A stretch of DNA of 64,000 nt from Maricaulis maris (GTDB lineage: Bacteria; Pseudomonadota; Alphaproteobacteria; Caulobacterales; Maricaulaceae): contig NZ_RBIM01000003.1 of the NCBI RefSeq assembly GCF_003634045.1, positions 1 through 64,000 on the forward strand, in the 5' to 3' direction. Under the pieces are notes generated by a model that was not told the DNA's origin, did no database searches, and saw only the letters and a list, made by a program, of their open reading frames with translations. Shown piece after piece: positions 15,477 through 24,756 of this stretch (the first letter of the stretch is position 1; each line of letters opens with the position of its first letter). Made by a program: the position numbers and the translations under genes.

Positions 15477-17047
15477 TGTGTTGTTTCTCCCGCCGCGATC
15501 CGATCCGCCAGCCAACTGGCCGCCTGGGCCGGGGTCTGACGATCAAGATCAACCCGCCGATTGGCCTCACGCATCGCGTCATCGTCAATCGATCCGATCA
15601 GCGAGGCCAGTGTCCCGACCAGCGCCGGATTCGCGGCCGCCTCCGGCGACAACAGGATCACGGCGTCATAGGGCGGCAATACCGAGCGGGGATCATCAAG
15701 GACGATCAGGTCAAACGCGGCGATCCGCCCGTCGGTCGTATAGGCCGAAATCATGTCGACCTGCCCGTCCCGCACCGCGCCATACATGAAGGCGGCATCC
15801 ATCGCCCGGGTCTGCATGCCGCCGAGACCGTAGGTGTCGCGCGTCATCACCCACTCCGGGCGGGAAAAGACTTCTGCGTCACCACCGACCGTCAACCCGT
15901 TCGACACCGGTCCAAGATCGGCGAGACTGCCCACACCCAGCGCCTCAGCCCGGTCACGCGCCATTGCGAAACCATAGGCATTCTCAAACCCCAGACTGCC
16001 AAGTGCCAGGATGCCGTGTTCCGCCCACAGCCAACCTGTCATCTCTGCCAGCATGGCGTGCCGGTTGACCGGTTCGGGACGGTTCATCACGGTCGCCCAG
16101 ATCGTGCCGCTATAGTCGATATAAACATCAATCTCGCCGGTCCGCAGGGCGTCGAAAGCGATTGTCGAACCCAGATTGTCGCGGCGATCGACACGGGCAC
16201 CCGCTGCCGACAGCCGCTCATCGAGAAGGGCAGCAAGAATGTATTGCTCGGTGAACGCTTTCGCCCCGACGACAATGGTTTCATCATCAAGCCGGTCAGT
16301 GCCAACCCGGACCGGGTCGCCACTGCCGCCCGCCATAATCCGGTCGAAACTGACAAAGCGCGGCGCCACCGACGCTGTCAGCAAAACAACGAGCGCAATC
16401 CCGACCGCGCCGGCCAAGCCTCGGCGGCGCTCCCTGGCGGCGACTTCGAGCAGGCGGATCATCTGGTCGAGCGCGATGGCGAGGCCGGCCGCAAACAGGC
16501 AGCCGAACAGCACCGACAGCCAATTGCGGGTCTGCAAACCGGCGAAAATATAATTGCCCAGGCTGGATGCGCCGACCGGGGTCGCCAAGGTTGCCGCACC
16601 GACCACCCAGACCACGGCAGTTCGCAGGCCGGCGACAATCACCGGCAGCGCCAGCGGAAGTTCAACGCGCCACAACTGTTCGCGCGGCGTCATGCCGATG
16701 CCGCGCGCGGCATCACGCACCACCGGGTCGATGCCCTGCAGGCCGACAATCGTGTTTCGCAGGATAGGCAGGATGGAATACAGCATCAGCGCCAGAAAGG
16801 CTGGCGCATAGCCGATCGTCCCGCCAAGGAGCGGCACCATCAAAGCCAGCAGGGCCAGACCGGGTATGGTCTGGATGATACTGGCGAGATTGAGAACGGT
16901 CCCGGCGAGGCGCGGCCGCGACGCGGCGTGTATGCCAACCGGCAGGCTGATGACCAGCCCGACCAGGATCGCGGCCAGCGACAGCAAGACATGACCAGCC
17001 AGCAAGTCCGGCAATTCCGCCCAGCGTTCAGCGAGATTGGCGTTCAT
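15473..17047 (-). CDS. Osmoprotectant ABC transporter, permease fused to binding protein
   Basis: A 524-residue fusion. Residues about 1-235 are an OpuB/ProW-type permease with five to six helices and the EAA loop (DAARGIGMTPREQLWRVELP). After a further hydrophobic segment (VGIALVVLLTASVA), residues about 265-524 form a periplasmic OpuAC-like binding domain: IVVGAKAFTEQYILAALL, NLGSTIAFDALRTGEIDVYIDYSG and an aromatic-rich ligand region. The substrate is probably glycine betaine, choline or a related compound. Such fusions are known in this family. It overlaps the ATPase gene by four bases and is coupled to the small membrane protein downstream. Confidence 0.88.
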   Translation of the reverse strand: MNANLAERWAELPDLLAGHVLLSLAAILVGLVISLPVGIHAASRPRLAGTVLNLASIIQTIPGLALLALMVPLLGGTIGYAPAFLALMLYSILPILRNTIVGLQGIDPVVRDAARGIGMTPREQLWRVELPLALPVIVAGLRTAVVWVVGAATLATPVGASSLGNYIFAGLQTRNWLSVLFGCLFAAGLAIALDQMIRLLEVAARERRRGLAGAVGIALVVLLTASVAPRFVSFDRIMAGGSGDPVRVGTDRLDDETIVVGAKAFTEQYILAALLDERLSAAGARVDRRDNLGSTIAFDALRTGEIDVYIDYSGTIWATVMNRPEPVNRHAMLAEMTGWLWAEHGILALGSLGFENAYGFAMARDRAEALGVGSLADLGPVSNGLTVGGDAEVFSRPEWVMTRDTYGLGGMQTRAMDAAFMYGAVRDGQVDMISAYTTDGRIAAFDLIVLDDPRSVLPPYDAVILLSPEAAANPALVGTLASLIGSIDDDAMREANRRVDLDRQTPAQAASWLADRIAAGETTQ

Positions 17048-17823
17048 TGCGTCAACTCCGCGATCGCCCGAACCTGGCGCCGGGGTGTTTCCAGCAGACC
17101 GGAGACATAGTCATCCGCCGGCCGCGCCATCAGCTCGCGCGGCGTGCCCTGCTGAACGATCCGGCCAGCCCGCATCACGGCCACGTCATGCGCCATGATC
17201 AGGGCTTCGGCCATGTCATGGGTGACCATCACCGCCGCAAAGCCGAGATCGGCCTGCAATTGACGGAAATCCTGTTGCAAGCCGTCGCGCGTGATCGGGT
17301 CGAGCGCGCTGAAGGGTTCATCCATCAACACCAATTCCGGCTCGCCCGCCAGGGCACGGGCGAAACCGACCCGTTGGCGCTGCCCACCGGAAAGTTCGTC
17401 CGGCATCCGCTCACCGAATTCGCCAGGATCAAGGCGGACCAGATCAAGCATTTCGCGAACCCGCAATTCGACCCGCGCTGCGTCCTGGCCGGCCAGTTGC
17501 GGGATGAGACCGACATTGCGACGAACACTCATATGCGGGAAAAGGCCGTCGCCCTGCATCACCCAGCCGATCCGGCGGCGCAGCGCAACCGGATCCAGAC
17601 CGGCAATGTCCTCACCCCCAAACAGAATCGAACCGCCTGAAGAGTTCTCCAGACGGTTGATCATTTTCAGCAGGCTGGTCTTGCCACATCCGGACGCGCC
17701 GGCGAGGACCAGAAGCCGCCCACGGGCAACCGAGAAAGACACGCCCCTGACCGCCTCGACACCGCCAGCATACGTCTTTCGGACGTCGCGGACATCAAGA
17801 ACGGCTGGCGTGTCTTCGCTCAA
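17044..17823 (-). CDS. Osmoprotectant ABC transporter ATP-binding protein
   Basis: A 259-residue ABC ATPase of the OpuA/ProV/OsmV group. Walker A is GASGCGKTSLLKMINR, the Q-loop is VMQGDGLFPHM, the signature is LSGGQRQRVGFARALA, Walker B is LVLMDEPFSALD and the switch His is VMVTHDMAEAL. There is no C-terminal CBS domain, unlike OpuAA. The start is TTG at 17823, preceded by GGAAG and overlapping the stop of the DUF3126 gene. It energises the permease/binding fusion encoded next. Confidence 0.9.
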   Translation of the reverse strand: MSEDTPAVLDVRDVRKTYAGGVEAVRGVSFSVARGRLLVLAGASGCGKTSLLKMINRLENSSGGSILFGGEDIAGLDPVALRRRIGWVMQGDGLFPHMSVRRNVGLIPQLAGQDAARVELRVREMLDLVRLDPGEFGERMPDELSGGQRQRVGFARALAGEPELVLMDEPFSALDPITRDGLQQDFRQLQADLGFAAVMVTHDMAEALIMAHDVAVMRAGRIVQQGTPRELMARPADDYVSGLLETPRRQVRAIAELTQ

Positions 17824-18044
17824 AGATCTTCCAGGTCGATATCCAGGATGGTGATTTCGAACGAGTAGGACATTTCGCCCTCATCGATGATCTTGGACAC
17901 CACGCCCAGGCACTCATCGCCAATATGGATCTCGGCGCACTCGTCCGGGCGGTTGCGGCACTGCACGACCAGCTCCGGGTTGAGCTTGGCCTGCAGGAAC
18001 ATCTGGAGCTTGGCGGCCTCCAGCTGGGTCATGTTCTTGTTCAC
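17820..18044 (-). CDS. DUF3126 family protein
   Basis: A 74-residue acidic protein of the DUF3126 family, conserved in alphaproteobacteria next to cysE, as here. Recognisable features are KLQMFLQAKLNPELVV and the C-terminal EGEMSYSFEITILDIDLEDL. A GTG start at 18044 is chosen because GGAGAG lies seven bases upstream; the later ATG at 18032 is too far from that site. Function is unknown. The gene ends inside the start of the ABC ATPase gene. Confidence 0.8.
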   Translation of the reverse strand: MNKNMTQLEAAKLQMFLQAKLNPELVVQCRNRPDECAEIHIGDECLGVVSKIIDEGEMSYSFEITILDIDLEDL

Positions 18045-18158
18045 GGGATATCTCTCCGGTCGCGGGATTCGAAGTCGGCGCCAACTAAGCCCATGACAGG
18101 GGGCCACGTCCAGTGCGCTGCTGTCCGTATTCCTGCACTCAGGCGTGATCCGGGCAGA

Positions 18159-18983
18159 TCAACCGGAGCCTTGGGGCAGGCTTTGATCCATGCTCTTGGC
18201 CGGTTCGTCACAGCAATTGCCGACAACTTTGGCCGGCACACCGGCGACCGTACAGCCCGCCGGGACCGGATGCAGGACCACCGAACCGGCAGCGATCCGG
18301 GCGCCGTCGCCAACGGTGATATTGCCGAGCACCCGTGCACCAGCACCAATCAGGACGCCCTTGCCGATCTTGGGATGGCGGTCTTCGTGGGCCGCCCCGG
18401 TGCCACCCAGCGTCACTTCATGCAGAATGGAACAATTATCGCCGACAACGGCGGTCTCACCGATCACCACCGAGGTCGCGTGATCAAGCATCACGCCGCG
18501 CCCGATGCGGGCTGCCGGGTGGATGTCGAGGCCAAAACGCTCGCCGACACGGCTCTGCAGGTGAAAGGCCAGGGTCTGGCGCCCCTCATTCCACAACCAG
18601 TGCGCCACGCGATGCGCCTGCAGGGCATGATAGCCCTTGAAGTAGAGAAAAGGCTGCAACAGGCTGAGGCAGGCCGGATCCCGCTCATCAATAGCGATCA
18701 TGTCGGCAGCGGCTTGCTGTACAATATCGGGATCGCCGGCCAGCGCTTCCTCGGCCACGTCGCGGGCCAGCATGGCATCGAGCTGGGCGTCGGCGAGTTT
18801 GGCGGCGATGCGGTAGGCCAGCGCGTCGGCAAACCGGTTGTGCCGCAAAATGGCAGCATTGAGGAAACTGGCGAGGATTGGTTCCTCGGCAGCCGCCGAG
18901 GCGGCCTCGACGCGAAGACGCGCCCATATACTGTCAACGCCCGTGCGTGCCTCGACGGTGGTTTCCACTTGGCTGAGTGACAT
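18159..18983 (-). CDS. cysE: Serine O-acetyltransferase
   Basis: A 274-residue enzyme that acetylates L-serine with acetyl-CoA, the first step of cysteine synthesis. The N-terminal helical domain (about residues 10-150, including FLYFKGYHALQAHRVAHWLW) is followed by the left-handed beta-helix: DIHPAARIGRGVMLDHATSVVIGETAVVG (shown only in part), the catalytic HEVTLGGTG, and HPKIGKGVLIGAGARVLG. The C-terminal tail has CCD and Ser-rich residues; feedback by cysteine is usual. ATG 18983 overlaps the NUDIX stop codon as TGATG. A GTG one codon earlier is possible but has poorer spacing from GAGGAGAG. Confidence 0.92.
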   Translation of the reverse strand: MSLSQVETTVEARTGVDSIWARLRVEAASAAAEEPILASFLNAAILRHNRFADALAYRIAAKLADAQLDAMLARDVAEEALAGDPDIVQQAAADMIAIDERDPACLSLLQPFLYFKGYHALQAHRVAHWLWNEGRQTLAFHLQSRVGERFGLDIHPAARIGRGVMLDHATSVVIGETAVVGDNCSILHEVTLGGTGAAHEDRHPKIGKGVLIGAGARVLGNITVGDGARIAAGSVVLHPVPAGCTVAGVPAKVVGNCCDEPAKSMDQSLPQGSG

Positions 18984-19588
18984 CACGCTCTCCTCGCGCC
19001 TTGATCCAGCATGGCGGCGGCCAGATCTGCATCCAACTCACCTTCCTGCGCCATGTAGTATGCCCGCAGCAGCATCGCTACCGTCAAGGCATCGGTTATC
19101 CTGCCCGAACTCACTTCATCAAGCGCATCACGAAAATGCACGAAGCGGATGGCGAGGTCTTCTGTCCCCTCCGGCTCGGCCTCGCCGGCGGTCAGCCCGG
19201 TCGCCAGATAGCCGATTGCCGCTTCATCGGTCACCGAGTTCGACAGGTCCATCCGCAGGATTTCCTGCCAGGTCTCGGCGGTATAGCCCGTCTCCTCACG
19301 CAGCTCACGCGCCGCGCCGACCCGGGGTTCCTCGCCGAGCGGCCCGCCACCTTCGGGAATTTCCCAGCTATAGCGATCCTGGGGGAAACGATGCTGGCCG
19401 ACAAGAATGAGATGACCATCCGCCAGGACCGGCAAGATCGCCAGGGCGGTATTGGCAAAGTTAACGACACCATACACGCCCGGCTTGCCGTCAGGCCGCG
19501 TCACCGCATGCTCGGTCAGGCTGACCCAGTCATTGCGGTAGACCTCGCTGCTGGCGTTCACCTGCCACGGCCCGCGTCTCTTGCTCAT
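18983..19588 (-). CDS. NUDIX hydrolase, ADP-ribose pyrophosphatase-like
   Basis: A 201-residue enzyme. The complete Nudix box GGPLGEEPRVGAARELREET, continuing GY, fits G-x5-E-x7-REUxEExGU. The upstream strand LAILPVLADGHLILVGQHRFP and PEGGG placement match the ADP-ribose pyrophosphatase subfamily, which hydrolyses ADP-ribose or related nucleoside diphosphate derivatives. It is the first gene of a leftward set leading into cysE, with which it shares TGATG. Confidence 0.85.
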   Translation of the reverse strand: MSKRRGPWQVNASSEVYRNDWVSLTEHAVTRPDGKPGVYGVVNFANTALAILPVLADGHLILVGQHRFPQDRYSWEIPEGGGPLGEEPRVGAARELREETGYTAETWQEILRMDLSNSVTDEAAIGYLATGLTAGEAEPEGTEDLAIRFVHFRDALDEVSSGRITDALTVAMLLRAYYMAQEGELDADLAAAMLDQGARRA

Positions 19589-19624
19589 GATGCACCTTCA
19601 TCATTGCCTTGGACCCTGTCAGGG

Positions 19625-22600
19625 CTAGGCGTGTTCGGGTCCGGTCGGCAAGCTTTCGACCCGCTCGCTATGGCGGCGCATGGCCTCGACCACACGGCGT
19701 TTCTTTTCCGTCAGGCGGGCCAGGAGCGTGAAGGCTGCCGGCGCAAAGACCAGCGCCAGAAGCGCCGATCCCGCGACACCGCCGACCATGGCCGCCGCGA
19801 AGGGCAGCCAGAAACTGTCGCCGGACAGGATCAGCGGTATAAAACCGCCAATCGTGGTCAGCGTCGTCGACACGATGTGCCGGGTCGCATCCATCACCGT
19901 TGACTGCACGGCACCCGCTTCCAGCGCCACAGCCGCCGGATTGGCGCGCAGCGCCGAGAGCACGACGATGGCTCCATTGATCGACAGGCCCATCAGTCCC
20001 ATCGACCCGACAATCGCGTTGAAGCCGAGCGGCGTGCCAAAAGCCCAGACCCCGAACATGGCCAGTCCAACCGACAGGAAGGCGACGACAAAGATCACCC
20101 CGGCATAGCGGAAGGAATTGAAGGCCAGCACAACCGACCCGATCATCAGCACCAGCAAGGGCAAAGCCGTACCGAACAGGCCGGCCATGGCGCTGCCGCG
20201 TTCAGCCGCCTCGCCGGCGACCTGCAGCTCATAGCCCGGCGGCAGGATGATGCCGGCCTCGTCGAGCGCCGCAAAGAAATGCTCAAGCGCCGGCGCTGGC
20301 AGAGTGTAGGGATCGAGATAGCCATAGATCGTATTGACCCGGCGTCCGTCCTCATGCGGGATCAGCGCGACTTGCGGTGCCAGAACCACGTCTCCCAGTG
20401 CAGCCATGGGCGAAGACAGGATGTCCTGCCCCGGCGCCGCAAGAGGAGAGGCGGAAACGGCTGACAGGCTGGAACGCCGCGAGTCACGGGCAATGACCCG
20501 AACCGGCAATTCCTCGACACCTTCCAGCACGCTTCCGCCTACAACGCCGTCCAATTCGCCCCGCAACCGGTTGGCGAGGTCATCGAGACGAATTCCGGCA
20601 AGTTCCGCAGAGGCCTCATCGGCCATGATCCGGGCGACGGGTTCGCCCATTTCCAACAGGCCCAGCGTATGGGTGATGGTCGGCGTCTGTGCGAGGACAG
20701 CGCGGATCTCATTACCCAGGCGATTGAGTTCGGACAGTTCCGGCCCGACAAGCACCAATTCGATCGGTGCCGGGATGGGCGGGCCTTGCTCGAAGGGCAG
20801 GGTCAACAGGCGCGCATCCGGGAATTCCGACATCACGCGACGCTGCAGGTCGGGCAGAATACGCGCCGTTGCTTCCGGAGAAGCCGTATGCACGAAACCG
20901 GCGGCATAGCTCGACACGCCGGACTGGTTTCCGACCACATTGTAATAGGTTCGCGGCGCACTTTCGCCGATCACCCAGGAGACCCGCTCGACACCCTCGT
21001 AGGACTCGATCAGCGCCGTGGCGCGCTCGGTCTGGCGACGGGTTTCGGCGATCGAGGTCGACGATGGCAGTTCCAGCGACAGTTGGAACATGTCGCGATC
21101 GGTCGGCGGAAAGAATTGCATCGGCAAGGTCGAAGCCGCCACGAAGCCGGCAATCGGCAACAGGAGTCCGCCGACCAGACCGGTCCAGGGGCGTTGTGTC
21201 ACCGCGTCAAGCACGCCCCTGTACAGGCCGGCCAGCGGTCCCGCACTGATCCCCTGTCGCCAGAAGCGACGGGGACCGCCGGCAATCGCCGGATCGTCAA
21301 ACCAGGCCGCGAACGCGCCGACCACGGTCATTGCCAAAAGGAAGGAAGAGACCACCGCGAAGATGACCGAGATCCCGATCATCGAAATAAATTCCCCGGC
21401 TGCACCCGGCATCAGGGCAATCGGCGCAAAGGCGAAAACAGTGGTCAGCGTCGAGGCCAACAGAGGTGCGAACAGGTGGCGCAAGGCCTTGTCGAGCGCA
21501 TCGACCGGCGCCGCTCCGCGGGCCCGCATCAAACGGTATTCGTCGACGACCACGATGGCATTATCGATCAGTAGGCCGAGCGCGACGACCAGACCGGTCA
21601 CCGACATCTGATGCAGCGGCTCGTCGTAAACCCGGGTCAAAAGCAGGACAGCGAGAACGGTCAGCGGCAGGGCTGAACCGACGATCAGCGCCGCGCGCCA
21701 ACCCATCATCACGAACAGGACGGCAAATACGATCAGCGCCGAATACCCCAGATCCCGCGCCAGCCCGCTCAGCCGGCTGTCGACATAGTCAGCCTGTCGG
21801 AAGATTGTCTCGACCCGGACGCCGGGGACCGAGGCGGCGAAATCGGCGACCACCGCATCCGCCGCAGCGGACCAGGTGTCGACGCGCAATTCCGGCTGCA
21901 GATAGGCCGCGACAAAAATCGCCCGACGATCCTGCGTGGTCGCGATGGCATCGGCGGGCGTCCGTGCACCCTTTTCAACGTCGGCGACATCACCGACGCG
22001 AATGAAACCGCCATCAGGCCCCTCACCCAGCGCAATTGCGCGGATACGATCCAGCCCGTCGAACTCGCCGGCAATCTCGACATTGAGGTCAACCCCGCCG
22101 GCCCGCAGTTCCCCGGCCGGCGACTTGGCGTCGGCGCTGGCGGTCAAACGGGCGAGGTCCGCCATCGTCAAACCCAGCGCTGCGAGTGTGTCGGGATCGG
22201 CGACAATGCGGATTTCTTCCTCGACCTCGCCAAAAACAGCGGTCTCCTCGGTGCCGCTCATATTGCGCAACCGGGATTCCAGGTCCGCAGAGAGTCGCGA
22301 CAGGATGGCGAGGTTTTCGCCCCCGCTCTCGCCCCAGCTGAGCGAGACAATCATGGTCGCCGCGCCGAGATATTGCCGGCGCACATCCGGGGCGATCGCG
22401 CCCTGGGGCAAAGATGGCCGGACGCTCTCGACCTGCTCGCGGATCTGGGTCCAGGCCTGGTCAACCTCGGTGGCATTGAGATCCTCGCGGATCTGCAAAT
22501 GGATGATCGACACGCCCGAGCGCGAACTCGATGAAGTGGTGTTGATCTCGGCGAGTTCGTGAATGGCGTTTTCGAGCGGCTCGGTGACCAGCGCTTCAAC

Positions 22601-22768
22601 GCGCTCGGCAGAGGCGCCCGGAAAGGCCGTGACGACGATCCCGAAGCGCTCGGTCAGGGACGGGTCTTCCTGACGGCCCAATGACAACAAGGCGCCGAAA
22701 CCGGCCGCGGCGAGCAGGATGACCGCCAGCGCGGTCAGGCGGGAATAGCGATAGAAGAGCGTGCTCAT
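19625..22768 (-). CDS. RND-type efflux transporter, inner membrane subunit
   Basis: A 1047-residue AcrB/MexB-like pump with the twofold repeat of the family. The first helix is LTALAVILLAAAGFGALLSL, the large periplasmic loop follows with FPGASAERVEALVTEPLE, and the intramembrane motif VVALGLLIDNAIVVVDE carries the conserved acidic residue. The second half has LMGLSINGAIVVLSAL. It uses the proton gradient to expel drugs or other amphiphiles through an outer-membrane channel, which is not encoded here. It overlaps the adaptor gene by four bases. TetR control is inferred from the gene order. Confidence 0.9.
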   Translation of the reverse strand: MSTLFYRYSRLTALAVILLAAAGFGALLSLGRQEDPSLTERFGIVVTAFPGASAERVEALVTEPLENAIHELAEINTTSSSSRSGVSIIHLQIREDLNATEVDQAWTQIREQVESVRPSLPQGAIAPDVRRQYLGAATMIVSLSWGESGGENLAILSRLSADLESRLRNMSGTEETAVFGEVEEEIRIVADPDTLAALGLTMADLARLTASADAKSPAGELRAGGVDLNVEIAGEFDGLDRIRAIALGEGPDGGFIRVGDVADVEKGARTPADAIATTQDRRAIFVAAYLQPELRVDTWSAAADAVVADFAASVPGVRVETIFRQADYVDSRLSGLARDLGYSALIVFAVLFVMMGWRAALIVGSALPLTVLAVLLLTRVYDEPLHQMSVTGLVVALGLLIDNAIVVVDEYRLMRARGAAPVDALDKALRHLFAPLLASTLTTVFAFAPIALMPGAAGEFISMIGISVIFAVVSSFLLAMTVVGAFAAWFDDPAIAGGPRRFWRQGISAGPLAGLYRGVLDAVTQRPWTGLVGGLLLPIAGFVAASTLPMQFFPPTDRDMFQLSLELPSSTSIAETRRQTERATALIESYEGVERVSWVIGESAPRTYYNVVGNQSGVSSYAAGFVHTASPEATARILPDLQRRVMSEFPDARLLTLPFEQGPPIPAPIELVLVGPELSELNRLGNEIRAVLAQTPTITHTLGLLEMGEPVARIMADEASAELAGIRLDDLANRLRGELDGVVGGSVLEGVEELPVRVIARDSRRSSLSAVSASPLAAPGQDILSSPMAALGDVVLAPQVALIPHEDGRRVNTIYGYLDPYTLPAPALEHFFAALDEAGIILPPGYELQVAGEAAERGSAMAGLFGTALPLLVLMIGSVVLAFNSFRYAGVIFVVAFLSVGLAMFGVWAFGTPLGFNAIVGSMGLMGLSINGAIVVLSALRANPAAVALEAGAVQSTVMDATRHIVSTTLTTIGGFIPLILSGDSFWLPFAAAMVGGVAGSALLALVFAPAAFTLLARLTEKKRRVVEAMRRHSERVESLPTGPEHA

Positions 22769-23904
22769 CGCGCCCGCGCCTCAAGCGTGGCCGGGACGAC
22801 GTGCTGGCCGGGCGTGATGCGTTGAAGGCCGGACGCCAGCAGCAGTTCGCCATCAGCAACCGCACCACGCACATAGACCCGTTCGGCCTCGATACGAACG
22901 GTTTCCACTACCCGCGGCTCAAGCCGGTAATCGCCTGTCTCGTCCGGAGCCAGCACATAGACCGACCACAAACCGCGGCGGCCCTCGGCGAGCGCCGCCG
23001 TCGGCACCCAGAAACCTTCTGTGCCGATTGGGGTTTCAACGGCAAGACGGACAATCTGACCGGCTGCAACCGATTGTGCCGGATCCAGATCAAACACCGC
23101 CGTCACGGTACGCGTCTGCCGGTCGACCACGCTGGACGAGGCCCGAAAATGCGCCCGTACCGGCTGCGCCTGGCTGTCGACTTCGAAACTGGCAGTGTCG
23201 CCGGGCTGATATCGCGCGGCGACGATCTGCGGCAAGCCGACCCGGACTTCCAGCGAATCCAGTTCGACCAATTCCAGCAAGGGTTGGCCGGGTGAGGCAA
23301 TCGCGCCCTCATCCGAACGGCGCGCCGTCACGACACCGTCGAAGGGCGCCGTCATCACAGAAAGATCCAGTTGGATGCGCAGGGCGTCCGCAGCCGCAGC
23401 CGCCGCATTTTGGCGCGCCAACGCGGCGCGGGTCGAGGTGCGCACTTCGTCAAAACGTTGTTGCGAGATATGGCCGCGTTCCAGCAATTGCGCCTGGCGG
23501 GTCTCGGTCCCGCTGGCCAGCGCAGTCTGGGCGGCCGCTTCAGCGGTCTGGGCATCGGCGGCGGCGATCTGGGCCTGAAGGGCGCGAACATCGAGACGGG
23601 CCAACATCTCGCCTTCCACGACCCGGTCACCAACATCAACGAGGATGCTTTCAATGCGTCCCGACCGCTCGAAACCCAGGGCGCTCTGGCGACGGGCGGC
23701 AATCAGGCCGGGAAAGAATTCGGCGATGCTGGCGTCATCATCATAGTGAGCCGTGATAGTCGATACGCTCAGTGGCGGCGGCGTACTGGCAATGAAATTG
23801 GCTTCCGCGCGCAAGGCGGTCACACCAAATACCAGCACCGCAACGATTACGGCGGCCAGGGCGACTGCAGATCCGGCACCCAAGCGCCGCTTGTAAAGAG
23901 ACAT
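22765..23904 (-). CDS. RND efflux periplasmic adaptor (membrane fusion protein)
   Basis: A 379-residue HlyD/AcrA-type adaptor with one N-terminal hydrophobic anchor (about residues 12-32, AVALAAVIVAVLVFGVTAL). The lipoyl half-motifs are FERSGRIESILVDVGDRVVEGEMLARLD and, after an alpha-hairpin rich in Ala and Gln, VMTAPFDGVVTARRSDEGA (each given only in part). It links the RND pump to an outer-membrane channel. The gene follows tetR by 90 bp and a palindromic site lies in that gap. Confidence 0.88.
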   Translation of the reverse strand: MSLYKRRLGAGSAVALAAVIVAVLVFGVTALRAEANFIASTPPPLSVSTITAHYDDDASIAEFFPGLIAARRQSALGFERSGRIESILVDVGDRVVEGEMLARLDVRALQAQIAAADAQTAEAAAQTALASGTETRQAQLLERGHISQQRFDEVRTSTRAALARQNAAAAAADALRIQLDLSVMTAPFDGVVTARRSDEGAIASPGQPLLELVELDSLEVRVGLPQIVAARYQPGDTASFEVDSQAQPVRAHFRASSSVVDRQTRTVTAVFDLDPAQSVAAGQIVRLAVETPIGTEGFWVPTAALAEGRRGLWSVYVLAPDETGDYRLEPRVVETVRIEAERVYVRGAVADGELLLASGLQRITPGQHVVPATLEARAR

Positions 23905-23945
23905 GTGAACACCCTCGTCCTGTCACGGTCGAGGATATAGGGTAT

Positions 23946-23977
23946 TGAATGACGTTTGAAAAGTGAACGTCGTTCAC
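23946..23977 (-). promoter_or_regulatory. Probable TetR operator before the efflux operon
   Basis: GTGAACG-T-CGTTCAC (23963-23977) is a perfect 15-bp palindrome. A second, weaker half-site with GAATGACGTT lies at 23947-23956 and shares the GAAyGwCGTT pattern. Both are between tetR and the adaptor gene, 40-70 bp upstream of the adaptor start, where a repressor would block transcription. Confidence 0.7.
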
Positions 23978-23994
23978 ATTTTTTCGAATATCAA

Positions 23995-24642
23995 CTATTC
24001 GGTTTTGAGAAGCCCCCGCATGATCATCTCGGTATGGAGGTCGATCACCGCATCAAGCGTGACATGTTCGGACCGTGGCATGCCATTGGGAAAATCGTCC
24101 AGGCAGACAATCAACATGGTCAGGCCATGCAGGCTGGCCCATACGCTTTTTGACGCAACGCGCGGATCAACCTTGCAGAATGAGCCTTCGGCCTGACCGG
24201 CCTCGATCATGTGGACCAATTTCTCTTCGGCCTCGAAGGCGACTTCCTTTTCGTCATGGACGTGCGGTTTGACCGTCACCGAGGGTGAGAACGCCATCAT
24301 ATAGTGATTGGGTTCTTCCATACCGGTCTCGATATAGGCCCGCATGCAGCGCGAACACAGGGCAGCGGTCTCGCCCCCCTCCTCCATCGCGGCATGAATT
24401 CGCGCCAGGAGGCGTTCAAAGAACATCTCGCGGATAGCCGTGAACAACTCGTCCTTGGAGGCAAAATACTTGTAGATCGCCGCGGGCGAGTAATCGATCG
24501 CCTCGGCAAGCCGACGCATGGAAATCCCCTCCTCACCTTCGGAGGTGAAGATGGTCTCGGCGGCGTCGATAATGGCTTCGCGCACCTTGCGGCGACGACG
24601 ATCGGCCGGCGTGTCATCTTCGATGGCGATTTCAGCGTTCAT
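23995..24642 (-). CDS. TetR family transcriptional regulator
   Basis: A 215-residue repressor. The N-terminal helix-turn-helix is typical: REAIIDAAETIFTSEGEEG, MRRLAEAIDYSPAAIYKYFASKDEL. The rest is a helical ligand-binding domain with several His and Cys residues and a WASLHGLTMLI segment of the TetR_C_33/WHG type. The start at 24642 gives a normal-length protein; an upstream in-frame ATG would add 58 unlikely residues. It probably represses the RND operon just downstream through the palindrome at 23963, and its ligand may be a pump substrate. Confidence 0.87.
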   Translation of the reverse strand: MNAEIAIEDDTPADRRRRKVREAIIDAAETIFTSEGEEGISMRRLAEAIDYSPAAIYKYFASKDELFTAIREMFFERLLARIHAAMEEGGETAALCSRCMRAYIETGMEEPNHYMMAFSPSVTVKPHVHDEKEVAFEAEEKLVHMIEAGQAEGSFCKVDPRVASKSVWASLHGLTMLIVCLDDFPNGMPRSEHVTLDAVIDLHTEMIMRGLLKTE

Positions 24643-24756
24643 TCTTGATACGTATCCCCACAAACTCGATATGCGTGCAGTCCCCGACGACAGGTATACC
24701 GACCACGGACCGTTCAGGTCAAAGATAGTCTCGCAGCTCACAAGGTGGCCATCATA

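Noticed and set aside
15476-17110. 544-codon plus-strand frame opposite the transporter fusion
   Set aside because: Antisense shadow; the minus strand carries permease and binding-protein motifs.
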